Below are positions 41,289 through 53,829 of a stretch of 64,000 nt of DNA, one piece after another. The notes beneath the pieces were generated by a model. It did no database searches and was not told where the DNA came from. It saw only the letters and a program-made list of their open reading frames with translations. A program made the translations under genes and the position numbers. The stretch spans positions 371,501 through 435,500 of the forward strand of contig BROG01000242.1 in NCBI GenBank assembly GCA_030159075.1, in the 5' to 3' direction. Every line of letters starts with the position of its first letter. Position 1 is the first letter of the stretch. The DNA comes from Atrina japonica. Its lineage: Eukaryota > Mollusca > Bivalvia > Pterioida > Pinnidae.

Positions 41289-43687
41289 TTCCTCTGTAAG
41301 ACTTGTTAAACCTTGCTTAAACATACTAAATGAAGTAAGTTTTACCTTTACAAGTTTTGACTCTGACACCTGTACAGATGATTAGCAGTTTATAATTTAC
41401 TTACCTAAACCTGTTTCTCATGTTTGCAGATTGTATATACCACAGTTTTACAAAACATATTGTTTAATACAGATCTCTCTTTTTTAATCATCTGTGATAT
41501 GAAAATCTTTTGTGATTGTACTAAGAAGGAGATATACAGCTGGTTCTCTCAATCTTGACAAAATTTAAACTTCACTTTTAAATTGACAGGTGATTGCTAA
41601 ATACCGTCAATTTCTGTGGACCAGAATCTGTACGCAGTGTCTCTCTCTCTTCCATATCATGTTATTAAAATAATATTATCAACATTGTGATATGCATATT
41701 TACACTTTAATTTTAAACCACTGACAATTGAAATGGAATACTAGAAATTGATGTGGTTTATCTTCTATGATGTTCTGTATAAATACACAACAGTGTGCTA
41801 TTTTCAATCCTGTGGTCATCTTTAGATTCGCCTATTTCAATGACAAGTATCATCTACCACCATAATTTGAGAGGAAACAATTGATTACTACATTATAAAT
41901 TATTGAATTCTAAATCATACTAGCCTAAATTCTGTCAGTGGACTTTACCTTTTTTTAAATTGGTGAGTCCAGATGTGGATACAAGGGTCAATGAGTTAAC
42001 ATTGATGCTGAAATCTTCTGCTCTTTCTAAATATCCACATGCGCTAGCTATTGTATTATCAAATATAGAGATGTGCTCATTCAATCAAGACATCAGTCAG
42101 TAATAACTTGTTGACTGTGTAATAACCTCAATAATGAAATTGATTGTTTAATATCACAGTGTTTTATAAATATATCATTTTGATATCAAATATTCTTATA
42201 CAAAATAAAAAAAAATGTAGCAAATGATGGTGTTCTGACTTACAAAATTCTTGAGGAATGATAGGATCTGAGAGTTCATTTGACATATTTATCCTACACA
42301 TTTTGATGCCAGGATCTGATCATATTACTTCTTACTCTGTGTACAATCACAACATCAATTTTCCATTGTCATTTTTCTGTAAATTTTGAGTAGCTTGTCA
42401 ATTTCATGATAATATTGTTGTAACTGCTCATGTGATCCATGAAATAGATCAGTATTTCTGGGAAATATTTCATATCATAACATGACAACACATCAGATTT
42501 GTGAATTGCGTCCATTTCAATCAGTTTCACAATATTTATTCCATAATTTGATATTCTTACCAGATTACATCACAAAGTTTTTTATTAAAAAATAATCTGT
42601 GTTAACACCTAACAATACCCTCTCCATTTTGAAGGAAAAAATAAATTTGATGATATTTGATCCTTATATTTTCTCATAGCTGTAAACATACAAATTGTAT
42701 TAATGTAGAGACAATCAATCAAATATGAGTTATACTCTATGTATATTTAAATTCAGACATTTTCAGATTCCACATACAGATTTCTTGTCAGCCAAAAAAG
42801 AAACAGTGTAACTTTATGATTTTGAGATTTTGTTTTTAGGAATCTGAATTTTTATCACCAAAATTTCTAACTTCCTTATGTTATATTTGAGTATATATAG
42901 TGACAAACCAGTTGAAATGGACATTAAAAATGTGGACTTCAATTGTATTCATTCACTAAGTGTTGGTCATGCATATATTGTATTTAAAGTATTTATGTAA
43001 AAATCGTTCATGAAACATACCATACAATATAGAAAATGACAATTAATTTATAAATAATTTTGCACTGTAACTTTTTATCTGTTCAGAGTTAGGATTTAAG
43101 TGCACATGACAATGTTGGCATGTAATATTCATTTTGTATAGCCATTGCATGACTTTGATTTTCATCATTCCTCATTATGTAAAAAGAATATCATGATGTG
43201 TATCATGTGACAAATTCTTCACAAAGAAAGATGACATCACTATGTTTTGTGATGACATCATAATGTTATGTGTCAATTCTATCCAGGTGCCTACTTCAGC
43301 TGTTTGTAATCTAGTTTATTCACAGTTTTGTATTTATTAGTGCCATTTTTTTTGTTCAAGGTTACAGATGTAATGTATTTTTCACAAAACTGTATAGATC
43401 ATGTAGTAAAGTAAATCAGAAATATTTAATAGACCAAATAGGCATTTACATAAAAATTGATTTTTTATGAAAATGAATCAGATGAAACTGCAATGTTATG
43501 CATTAAAATTTCTCAGCCGTAATTTTTTTGGTTGTTTATTTTATATCTTTATTATTTTTACAAATTAAGGGATATTGATTTCTTGTGAAAATTCACAGAT
43601 GATTCCTATATTTCTTTGAATGGCAGATACAAGGTCTACTTTCAAGGGAAGATCTTTAAAAGGTCACATTTAACCCTGACATGTTAT

Positions 43688-44070
43688 TTAACCCTTTGGG
43701 CGTCAGAGGGTTCATATATGTCCTCTATCGGTTGAATGCCAGAAGGGTCATATATGTCCCATTTATATATTCATTTGTGCAAGTAATCTCTGTTATTAGC
43801 AAATGATGAAGTTTTGTTTATTGTAATGTTCTTTGTGACCACAAATATTTCGTGTTTTGAGAAGAAATAAAGAACATGTCGCAAATGAAATAAGTAATCA
43901 TGATTAATCCTTGTAGCAACAAGAGTGCGACGTTCTTGTTCCCATATTAAATCGACATCAAATCAACGTCACAATTGAATGACGTAAAGGACGACGTAAT
44001 ATGTAATCACTGCAGAAACAAGTTTGTTATGCGTGTTAAGTTTGAGACGTCACATAAAAGGTTAAGCGGT
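43688..44070. mobile_element. TTAA-bounded MITE-like element (piggyBac-like ends)
   Basis: Starts TTAACCCTTTGGGCGTCAGA; at 44050-44064 the inverse-like GACGTCACATAAAAGGTTAA closes it. TTAA at both borders plus CCCTTT-type ends suggest piggyBac mobilisation; there is no transposase. A relative lies at about 53830-54075. Confidence 0.4.
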
Positions 44071-44680
44071 TTGAATGCCAATAATAAATGATATTAAAAG
44101 TTAAAATGTTTTTCATGATAAAAAAATCTTTATTTAAATGAATAACAGCTATATACATGTCAATGGTCATGATATACGGATAAATCTAGCTGCAGTTGGA
44201 CGAGCTGCAAGGTTCCCGATAGGTCACTTGTGGGACATATTGTTACTGTACTGATCAGCATGGAGAATACTTATGTGTCGTATATAATACAGTTGGTCAA
44301 AGACAGATTACAACGAAAGACGGAAATCACAATTTTATTTCTATATTTCAGAAACTTGTTGGCAAATCAAACTAACGTGATTATTGCCGCTAGCAAGATA
44401 GCAAAACTATGTGAATTGATATTTTGTCCTATAATCCTTAGAAAAAATAGTTTTTTACCTTAGTATATAACATGTATTACCTCAGTATATAACATGTATT
44501 ACTAATTTCACTAAGAAAATTGTTCTCCTATAAAATCAATAAATTCATATATATTCTTTATATTTTTTGTCAAACATAAAGTTGACATCGATTTCACGCA
44601 TTGTGAGCAAAAATTTTACCATTAGTAGTACGGGTCCCCGGATGTAGTAGGAATAAAAAATATGAGCTTCGCCCACTATT
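44071..44680. other. non-coding; short direct duplication
   Basis: AGTATATAACATGTATTAC occurs twice at 44462 and 44482. The open frame at 44230-44463 has no recognisable domain. Confidence 0.4.
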
Positions 44681-44689
44681 ATTACTATT

Positions 44690-47150
44690 ATTATTCCCAG
44701 GATTTTTGGACACAGGTTCCTCAAAAAACGAGAAGACTTACAGACTTCAAACTTACAATGATGATAGATCACTAACTAAAGATGTGCATGAAACTTAGTC
44801 AAGGTCATTGGATCAAAGGTCAGGGTCACAGAGACCAAAACGTGAAATTTTATGTTCCACGATAACTGGAGAAAGATTTAACACAGGAACATGAAACTTC
44901 TGTCAGTTAGTCTCCTGGACATTCTCCAGAATTGTATGCTATTTCAAGGTCATTGGGTCAAAGGTCAAGGTCACAGAGAACAAAACGTGAAATTGTATGT
45001 TCCACGATAACTGGCAAAAGACTTAACACAGGAACATGAAACTTCTGTCAGTTAGTCACCTGGACTTTCTCCAGACCTGTATACTTTTTCAAGGTCATTG
45101 GGTCAAAGGTCAAGGTCACAGAAACCAAAAGGTGAAATTTTATGTTCAGCGATAACTGGCGACATATATTTTTTCAAAGCCATTGGGTCAAAGGTCAAGG
45201 TCACAGTGGTCAAAATGTGAAATCTTATATAATGCGATAACTGTTATTTGTCTTAACACTGGAACTGTATACGTCTTCAAAGTCATTGGATCAAAGGTCA
45301 AGGTCACAGAGACCAAAACGTGAAATTATATGTTCTACGCTAACTGGAGAAACACTTAACACAGGAAAATGAAACTTCTGTCAGTGAGTCTCGTAGACTT
45401 TCTCCAGACATGTATACTTTTCCAAGGTCATAGGTTCAAAGGTCAAGGTCACAGATACCAAAAAGTGAAATTTTATGTTCCGCGATCACTGGCGACAGAC
45501 TTAACACAGGAACATGAAATTTCTGTCATTTAGTCTACTAGGCATTCTCTAGAGCTATATATTTTTTCAAGGCCATTGAGTCAAAGGTCAAGGTCACAGT
45601 GGTCAAAATGTGAAATCTTATATAATGCGATAACTGTTATTTGTCTTAACACTGGAACATGAAACGTATGCCATGACTTTCTTTAGAACTAACCCTAACC
45701 CTGTTTTCAAGGTCATTAGGTCTAAAGGTCAAGTTTACAGAAGTCAAAACGCAAAATCTAATGTGATGCGATAACTGGTGACAGACTTAACACAGGAACA
45801 TAAAACGTATGTCAGTTAGTCTCCTGGACAAAAAAATATTTCATAATAAATTTTCTGTAACGGTCAGTTATATCAGCGATAAAAAGCTAGTATGAACACA
45901 TATATTTTGAAAATAATAATGAGTTTCAAATATTCGTTTACGAAAACTTACTCTTATTCTTCACTGGATCTGTGTCCACAAATTCCTCAAAAACAGGAAA
46001 ACTTACAGACTTCAAACTTACACCAATGATAGATCACCAACGATAGATGTGCATGAAATTTAGTCAAGGTCACTGGGTCAAAGGTTAAGAACACAGAGAT
46101 CAAAACGTGAAATTTTATGTAACGCGATTACTGTGACAGACGTAACACAGGAACATAAAACTTGTGTCATTAAGTCAACATGACATTCTCCAGAACTGTA
46201 TACTTTTCCGACGTAATTGGGTCAAAGTTCAAGGTCACAGAGGTCAAAACGTGAAATTTTATGTAACGCGATAACTGATGACAGACTAACCACAGTAAGA
46301 TGAAACTTTTGTCAGTTAGTCGCCCAGGCTTTCTCTAGATATGTATACTTTTTCAAGATCATAGGCCAAACGTCAAGGTCAAAGAAACCAAAACGTGAAA
46401 TTTATGTACCGCGATAACTGGTGACATACTTAACACAGGAACATGAAACTTCTGTCAGTTTGTCTCGTAGACTTTCTCTAGAACTTTTTCTTTTTTAAGG
46501 TCATAGAGTCAAAGGTCAAGGTCACAGACACCAAAACGTAAAATTATATGTTCTACGCTAACTGGAGAAACACTTAACACCGGAACATGAAACTTCTGTC
46601 AATGGGTCTCGTGGACTTTCTCCAAATCTGTATACTTTTTCAAGGTCATAGGTTCAAAGGTCAAGGTCACAGTTACCAAAAAGTGAAATTTTATGTTCCG
46701 CGATGACTGGCGACAGACTTAACACAGGAACATGAAATTTCTGTCATTTAGTCTACTAGGCATTCTCTAGAGCTATATATTTTTTCAAGACCATTGAGGC
46801 AAAGGTCAAGGTCACAGTGGTCAAAATGTGAAATCTTATATAATGCGATAACTGTTATTAGTCTTAACATTGGAACATGAAACTTATGCCATGACTTTCT
46901 TTAGAACTAACCCTAACCCTGTTTTCGAGGTCATTGGGTCTAAAGGTCAAGGTTACAGAAGTCAAAACGCAAAATCTAATGTAATGCGATAACACAGGAA
47001 CATAAAACTTATGTCAGTTTGTCTTCCTGAAACATAGATCAAGGACAAAAGACTAATCACGATTACTTATCTTCGTCATGACTGTCTTGACATGAACACT
47101 GGAAAGCCTGTCTTTGTCTTGACAAAGTCTAGTGTAGTTTTAGTTTTCTA
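44690..47150. repeat. array 1 of ~143-bp units rich in AGGTCA half sites
   Basis: Each unit has a cluster such as 44944-44975 (AGGTCA, two bases, GGGTCA, one base, AGGTCA, then AGGTCA directly), then CCAAAACGTGAAATTTTATG, CGCGATAACTGG, CAGACTTAACACAGGAACAT and CTTCTGTCAGTTAGTC. About 15 diverged units. It restarts at about 45960 with the same leader (GTGTCCACAAATTCCTCAAA). The tail at 47030-47140 (CATAGATCAAGGACAAAAGA ... CTTGACAAAGTCTAG) is shared with array 2. Confidence 0.88.
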
Positions 47151-47177
47151 AGGTTTAAATCTAAAGAAAAGGAGAGA

Positions 47178-47373
47178 TGTAGTGTTTTGAGTTTTGACAC
47201 TCCCTATAAACATCATGATCTGTGTATTGTTTTACATATGCGTAGTTAGTTTGAATAAAATGGTCGAGAAACCATGAGGTTATGTTAGTGTGTGTGTACT
47301 TGATTTAATTCGTAAGTGGATACAATTCGAACACTTGGTTTAATCCGACATTAATTGAATCGGAGATTCAACA
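47178..47373 (+). mobile_element. LTR-like remnant
   Basis: TGTAGTG start and CAACA end, immediately after a purine tract (AAAGAAAAGGAGAGA) that resembles a polypurine tract. CTATAAAC (47203) and AATAAAA (47255) sit where a promoter and poly(A) signal would in a short LTR. TGGTGCCAGGCGGG follows about 11 bases later and could be a primer binding site, which would conflict with this being a 3' LTR. No second LTR was identified. Confidence 0.3.
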
Positions 47374-48350
47374 TTTATTTTTGTGGTGCCAGGCGGGCTG
47401 GCAGATCCGTAAATCGAATTGCAGGCTGAGAATTCTCGGCGAGTGTTACACTGGTCTGACTCCGAGTTTAAATATTATCCCGTGAAATGTGGCACCGATA
47501 CTCTCCCGTAGACGGGACTGACATAATGTCAGTACTCTTCCGTAATATCAATAGGAAAAATACTCTTGTTGGACACACTGACTCAGAGGTTAAAATATCA
47601 TCATGAACTATGTAAAATGTCCGACCTTTAAACCCGATAAACTTGACTTTACACAGGGCGGGCCATTGTTGTTTTCATATACTCTAGTTGACATGTGACT
47701 TCTCTCTGACGTCGCTGGGAGCTACAACCAGAATGACCTTTACTACAAGTTCAATAAATCAGGGTCTTTGTTTTGAAAGAAAGATGAAAACAATGACTTG
47801 ACCATACACAAAAACATTCAGGACTTTTGACCCATCGAATCCTGATAATACACGAGGTATAGAATACTGTTGAAGGTAAACCACTCGCCGTGGGCAGTGC
47901 GCTATACGGGTCGTTAATAGTAATTCATATATGTACTCAAAATCATATCAAAGTTCGTGAAAAGCGATGGTTACAAACTTAGTAGCAGCATATTAACATC
48001 TACCAGCATTGTACTAACATGGCACATAAGCATGTTTGACGATGACATATCATCGATTTCAATCTTTTATTTTTGCAAAATTTGTTCTGTTTTAAAATGT
48101 TGAAATATATGACAACAATTATCTTGATACATGTGTCTAATGTATTGCTTTTATTATTTCAGGTTTTTCTATTGTAGAAATGGAATCAAGCGACGAACAT
48201 TTCAAACTTGAAATTAATTCGTGTGTGTGTGTGTGTGTGTTTATAACTGCAAAATAATGCTTGTTTTAATATTTTCAGTGAATTAAAATATCATCATTTT
48301 TCAGTGTCAACGATGAATGTTAGATGACAACATTTAATACAATATAGAAG
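47374..48350. other. non-coding; GT microsatellite
   Basis: A more GC-rich stretch (47390-47720) may be retroelement-derived. (GT)n lies at 48221-48240. No gene seen. Confidence 0.4.
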
Positions 48351-48459
48351 GCCGTCAAAACATTGTGCAGTTTGGAGCAATTAAAGCGTATATAGAGGGG
48401 AGTATTATTTTCTTTCTCATAGAATTATTTAATGTATTAAAATGGGCACATGTCCACAT

Positions 48460-48835
48460 AGGTTTCAAACAGTTGCCGCTCGGAAAAAAAGTAGCAAGAT
48501 GACAAGGGGAAGACCTCCACTGTAATTCTTGTGAGCATTTCTGCATGAATCTTGGTTGACAGTGGTGGTTTTGTTGTGCATTTCATTCACTGGTCCTTTC
48601 TTTTTTCAGTTCTTATTTCTAAGGGAATGGAAGAGGACATGCATCTCCACACAGGTTTCAAACAGTTGCCGCTGGGGAAATAAGTAGCAAGATGACATGG
48701 AGATGGTCTCCGCCTAAGGGGCGAAATTCGTGTAGTAGTTTCTTAGGCGGGAAAATGGTAATACGGCTGTACCATCCATTTGGCACTTCACTGTTCTTGT
48801 GAACATATCTGCGTGAATCTTGATGATAGATCACC
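48460..48835. repeat. two-copy dispersed repeat leading into array 2
   Basis: GTTTCAAACAGTTGCCGCT, AGTAGCAAGATGACA and TTCTTGTGA...ATTCTTGTGTGAATCTTG-like blocks occur at 48463 and 48654; the second copy runs directly into array 2. Confidence 0.65.
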
Positions 48836-50320
48836 AACCGAGGATGTGCATGAAATTTAGTCAAGGTCATTGGGTCAAAGGTTAAGATCACAGAGATCAA
48901 AACGTGAAATTTTATGTAACGCGATAACTGTGACAGACGTAACACAGGAACATAAAACTTGTTATTAAGTCAACATGACTTCTCCAGAACTGTATACTTT
49001 TCCGACGTAATTGGGTCAAAGGTCAGAGAGGTCAAAACGTGAAATTTTATGTAACGCGATAACTGATGACAGACTTACCACAGTAAGATGAAACTTTTGT
49101 CAGTTAGTCGCCCAGGCTTTCTCTAGATATGTATACTTTTTCAAGGTCATAGGCCAAAGGTCAAGGTCAAAGAAACCAAAACGTGAAATTTATGTACCGC
49201 GATAACTGGTGACATACTTAAAACAGGAACATGAAACTTCTGTCAGTTTGTCTCGTAGACTTTCTTTTTCAAGGTCATAGAGTCCAAAACGTGAAAAGAT
49301 ATGTTAAGCAATATCTGGTGACAGACTTTACAAAGGAACATGAAACTTCTGTTACTTAGTCTCCTAGACTTTCTCTAGAACTGTATACTTTTTCAAGGTC
49401 AAGGTCGCAGACCAGAAAGTGGGAATTTTATGTTCCGCAATAACTGGTGACAGACTTAACACAGGAACATGAAACTTCTGTCAGTTAGTGTCCTACAATT
49501 TCTTTAAAACTGTCATCTTTTTCAAGGTCATAAGGTCAAGGTCACAGACCAAAAAGTGAAATTTTATGTTCCGCGATAACTGGTGATAGACTTAATACAG
49601 GAACATGAAACTTTTGTCAGTCATTTTCCTAGGATTTCTCTAGAAGTGCATACCTATTTAAGGTCATAGGTTCAAAGGTCAAGGTTACAGAGACCAAAAC
49701 GTGAAATTGTATGTTCCGTGATAACTGGTGATAACAGGAACATGAAAATTCTATCAGTTAGTCTACGAGATTTTCTCTAGAATTGTGGAGGTCATAGAGT
49801 CAAAGGTCAAGGTCATTGAGACTAAAACGTGAAATTTTATGTTCCGCAATAACTAGTGACAGACGTAATAGAGGAACACGAAACTTCTGCTAGTTAGTGT
49901 CCTAGACTTTCTCTAGAACTGTATACTTTTTCAAGGTTATAGAGGCAAAGCTCAAGGTCACAGGGACCAAAATTAAAATTAAATTTTATGTTCCGCAATA
50001 ACTGGTGACAGACTTAACACAGCCACATGAAACTTTTGTCAGTTAGTCTCTTTGACTTTCTCAAGAAGTGTATACTTTTTCCAAGGTCATTGGGTAAAAG
50101 GTCAAGGTCACAATGGTTAAAACGTGAAATCATATGTAATGGGATAACTGGTGACAGGCTTAACAGAGGAACATAAATCTTAAGTCAGTTAATCTCCCTG
50201 ACTTGCGTGAAACATAGATCAAGGACAAAAGACTAATCACATATACTTATCTTCGACATGACTGTCTTTACATGACAATGGAAAGCCCGTGTCTTTGTCT
50301 TGACAAAGTCTAGTTATATA
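48836..50320. repeat. array 2 of ~143-bp units rich in AGGTCA half sites
   Basis: Homologous to array 1, about nine to ten units, often with degraded half-site clusters. It ends with the same tail (CATAGATCAAGGACAAAAGA at 50213, CTTGACAAAGTCTAGT at 50299), showing that array plus tail was copied as one unit. Confidence 0.85.
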
Positions 50321-50659
50321 TTTTGTTTTCCACGGATAATTTTAACATGTTTAATGGGTGATACAATTTTATTATCCCGAAAAAATACATAAATGTATTA
50401 TCAATATAAATTAGTCGATGTCTCGACATAATCATGATCTCGCTTTCTCGATACACATTGTATTTTTGACGTAATTTCACGTAATAAAAATATGTGTAAA
50501 AAATACACTATAGGAATCGTACATCAGCCATATTATTTGTCGACAATAAAGTGGTGCTCTTTACCGAACTAGTCACTTTTCTGTAAAAGATGCGGACTAA
50601 CTTGAGTCCCTTGCATAACTTCCATCCTAACAAGGCTAAGCCCGTGTACAAGTGGTGTC

Positions 50660-51993
50660 GTCCTGATTGTCCCACTTTTGGTAAATACAAGTAAAAAAAG
50701 GTAAAAAAAAAAGGGACAATCAGGACAATTAAGACCAATTTTGTGGGACAATCAGGACTTTCAAAAGGTGGGACAATCTGGACATGTTTGGATTGTAAAA
50801 CAACATTTGCTGCCTGTATAAACAAATTATGTATAATTAAGTGTAATGCTTTGATAAGAATATTTCAGAAAATTAAAATCAGGAACACATAAATTTACTT
50901 TTTGGTGCACAAAAAGCATATATCACAACTATTATAATAATTCAAATTTACAGTATACAACACACATTTAAAAGCACTAATTATAAGTCAACACAAAGAG
51001 TTTTTTGTAACTTAAAGATAAAATATTTAACAAAGAATTTAAAAAAACAACAACTCAAGATTCACATTTATAAACATGACAGAGAAGTTGGTTCTATTTA
51101 CAAATACAAAATTGTGCTCGAAAAACTTGATAAAAGTATGGCACAAGAATCAAGAAATTTTCAAATTTGAAAGTTTATGAATGAGCTTGTGTGTATAGGT
51201 AATTGTTACAATAATTAAGAGTACTGGTATTATCTTTTTACAAAAAATTCATACATATCAAATGACAGATATATTATCAAAATAAACATAGGCCTAATTA
51301 GGAGATGGATCCAATCAATGATTGCAAAAAAAAAACGAAAAAAGCAAAATAAAATTGCTAAATAAATATGCTTACAAATACAAAACAAAATATATACAAA
51401 TAAATAAACAAAATTTTAAATAATACAATACAATTTGTTTATTCATCCTTCAAAGGCCCCCAGCCCACAGTGCATTTAACAACTTTTAAATTATGTTTTG
51501 AATTAATTTCAATAAATGGTTACTATTATTATTTTCATTTCAATGAGTTAAAGTGAAAGGTTAATTTTCATAAAAACTGAATCAGACCACTCACAATCTT
51601 TTTAATTTTTTACAGTAGGTTATTTATAGAATATCACAAAATTCTTTTATCTTTATCAAAACTGACTTTTTATTCCCCCTAATTTCATTTTGTAAATCAG
51701 TTTTAGTCTATCAGACCAATAATAAACAAGTATTATTCTTAGAAAAAACTAAATTTTACCTGAAATAGATTTTTAATTTAATTTTAAATATATTTCTTGT
51801 TTATTAGTCTGCATATTGATCCCTCATATTTTCTTATGTATTTACTTAATCAAACAGGCAAACCAATTACTTTATTTCGTCCTGATTGTCCCAGTTTACA
51901 ATCAAAGTTACCTCTGATTATTATGGGACAATCTGAACAATGTCTGTTGGACAATCATTAAAACTGAATTTCAAAATTTGGGACAATCAGGAC
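50660..51993. mobile_element. 1.33-kb TIR element with repeated GGGACAATCAGGAC motif
   Basis: Left end GTCCTGATTGTCCCA and right end TGGGACAATCAGGAC are inverted. The motif GGGACAATC(A/T)GGAC recurs inside both ends (50713, 50743, 50771, 51928 and others) as subterminal repeats, the arrangement used as transposase sites by hAT-like and similar elements. The AT-rich interior has no transposase. Confidence 0.55.
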
Positions 51994-52319
51994 TAAACCG
52001 TACAACCGTGAGCCAGCCTCACACTAATGGCAGAAGTTGGTGGATTAGACTCGTAGACCAGGTGTATTCCTATTGTCACACAACGTGTTCTAGAAAAATA
52101 CTCAGCGATGTATGGCTTTTTATTAGTACCGAATGTGTAAAACAATTAATATAGTATTGCATTATTGAATTTATTACATATAAATAAATACTTTCAATTG
52201 GAGAGATACTGTCAAACTAAGTCAATGATAAGCTCGGGAGAGACCCAAGAATCATTGGTGGATCCAGAAAATATACAACGGTGACTGTGGCATTCATTGT
52301 TCGAAAAAAAAAATAAATA

Positions 52320-52355
52320 ATAAAATAATCACACCCACACACACGCACACACACA
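52320..52355. repeat. (AC)-rich microsatellite
   Basis: CACACCCACACACACGCACA-type run. Confidence 0.85.
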
Positions 52356-52564
52356 AGGGAGAATTTGTTTGGATTTCCATCATTATGGAATAAAATTAGG
52401 AACTTGACGTCTTGACTCTAGAGAATTTCTGTCAATTTGATCATCACTCGTGTATACGCATGCATCGTTAGACATATTTAAAAATCATTTACTCCCCCGT
52501 CAGCCCCACTGTCCTGAACCTGCCCACATAGACAGTGTAGCATATATTAACATACATTCCCCAT

Positions 52565-52770
52565 TCCTTTGTTTAAATTTTGTTATACACCACACACGAC
52601 ATTTTTAAGCCATATGGTGGTGGTCAGTTTTAGTGATGAAGGATAGAACTCGGTTACAATATACTGGAACCTATAGGCTGATTTTTGTGGGATAAATGTC
52701 GGTTTACTCGTGGAAGGCCGATAGTGTCTCCACGGGTACGTTGTAACCGGGTTCGAATCTCTATAATAAT
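52565..52770 (-). mobile_element. SINE-related copy
   Basis: TTATACACCACACACGACATT, ATATGGTGGTGGTCAGTTTT and TTTACTCGTGGAAGGCC match the family at 18415. GTTCGAATCTC at 52751 is box B-like but in the opposite orientation, so the copy may be rearranged. Confidence 0.45.
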
Positions 52771-52799
52771 GTTTAATCAAATACAAAGAATATAATGTA

Positions 52800-53825
52800 T
52801 GCTAAACTGTATTTACGATTAGAACATGAGAAATTATGGACTGTTACGGTTAGATCAGAAGTAAGATAGTCACATTATTTTAATTTTTAAAGTAATTTCG
52901 AATATCCATGGTTTTCGAATATATGGTAGAATGGATGACAGCTTAGATTGTCAAAGAACTAACTCCCTTCCATACTTCCGTAGCACGACATAAAAAATGA
53001 GAGAAAAAATATTAAGTCGTGCGCACGAGATGATGTTTTTCCAAATGTCCCTTCTATACTTCCGTTGATAGGTGTGTTTTGGGGGGAAATCAATTATTAG
53101 TCCGCACTCAAGAAAACACGCATGCATGTCATATAGTGATTGTCTGTTTAGATGATTTTGTGTCAGATAGGATGCCGAAATTGTGCCTCTCACCTTTGAA
53201 GGTAATGTATGTATTGAGTTTTCTGTATATCGATGTTTTTACTAAAATTTCTTGATAATGATCTAGATCTATCGTATTTAGTTAAAAAATTAACTGCACT
53301 GTTTCGAGTGTTTCCATAAAGGTACGAGAGTGTGTTTGTTTATCTGGAAAAAAATTGATCGCTTTAGTAGAACAGGTAAGAAAATAATTTTAAAATAAAA
53401 TAATCTCTGTTTTGGGATATATTTTTACTTCTGCCTTGACGTTTGAACGAATCCAAATTGTTGAATTGTGTTTTTTTTAACCACGACTCGTGTTTGAAAA
53501 TTTGAGAAGTTGTCTACTTTTTCCACCTCCCAACTACCGCGAGGATATTGTAAGAATGATAGTACATCATAATTTTGTTCATGTCGTTCACTTTGAAAGT
53601 AACTGAAAATGTAATTTGTAACACATATATCATCACGAATCTCTTTATTAGCTGATGATAAGTAAAACGCGAAGTAATTCTCCTGAACACATGTCGACTA
53701 TCGACTGACTGCCGACAGTGCTCGAGCTTGTGACAGTGACAGGTTTAAATAGAAAAAAAGTGTTGACTACGAGCATCTTGAAATGTGATACCAGCTTGTT
53801 CCATGAAAGTAATTTTAATATAACA
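52800..53825. other. non-coding
   Basis: An 80-codon open frame at 52951-53193 (-) has no recognisable motif. Nothing else seen. Confidence 0.4.
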
Positions 53826-53829
53826 ATAA

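Larger units (their letters stand above)
35043..43687 (+). other. 3'UTR of the kinase gene, then AT-rich intergenic DNA
   Basis: No convincing coding region is visible on either strand. The first part must be 3'UTR, but many AATAAA strings occur and the polyadenylation site cannot be chosen from sequence alone. It contains two MITE-like copies (36100, 39723) and TA and GT microsatellites, listed separately. Confidence 0.6.

Noticed and set aside
45690..45706. CTAACCCTAACCC strings (also near 46909) as interstitial telomere repeats
   Set aside because: Only two units each, at the same place in homologous array units, so they are inherited parts of the repeat.
50508..50825. 105-codon - strand frame as a protein gene
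   Set aside because: It spans the end of the 1.33-kb TIR element, and its central part is translation of the repeated GGGACAATC motif and a poly-A run.
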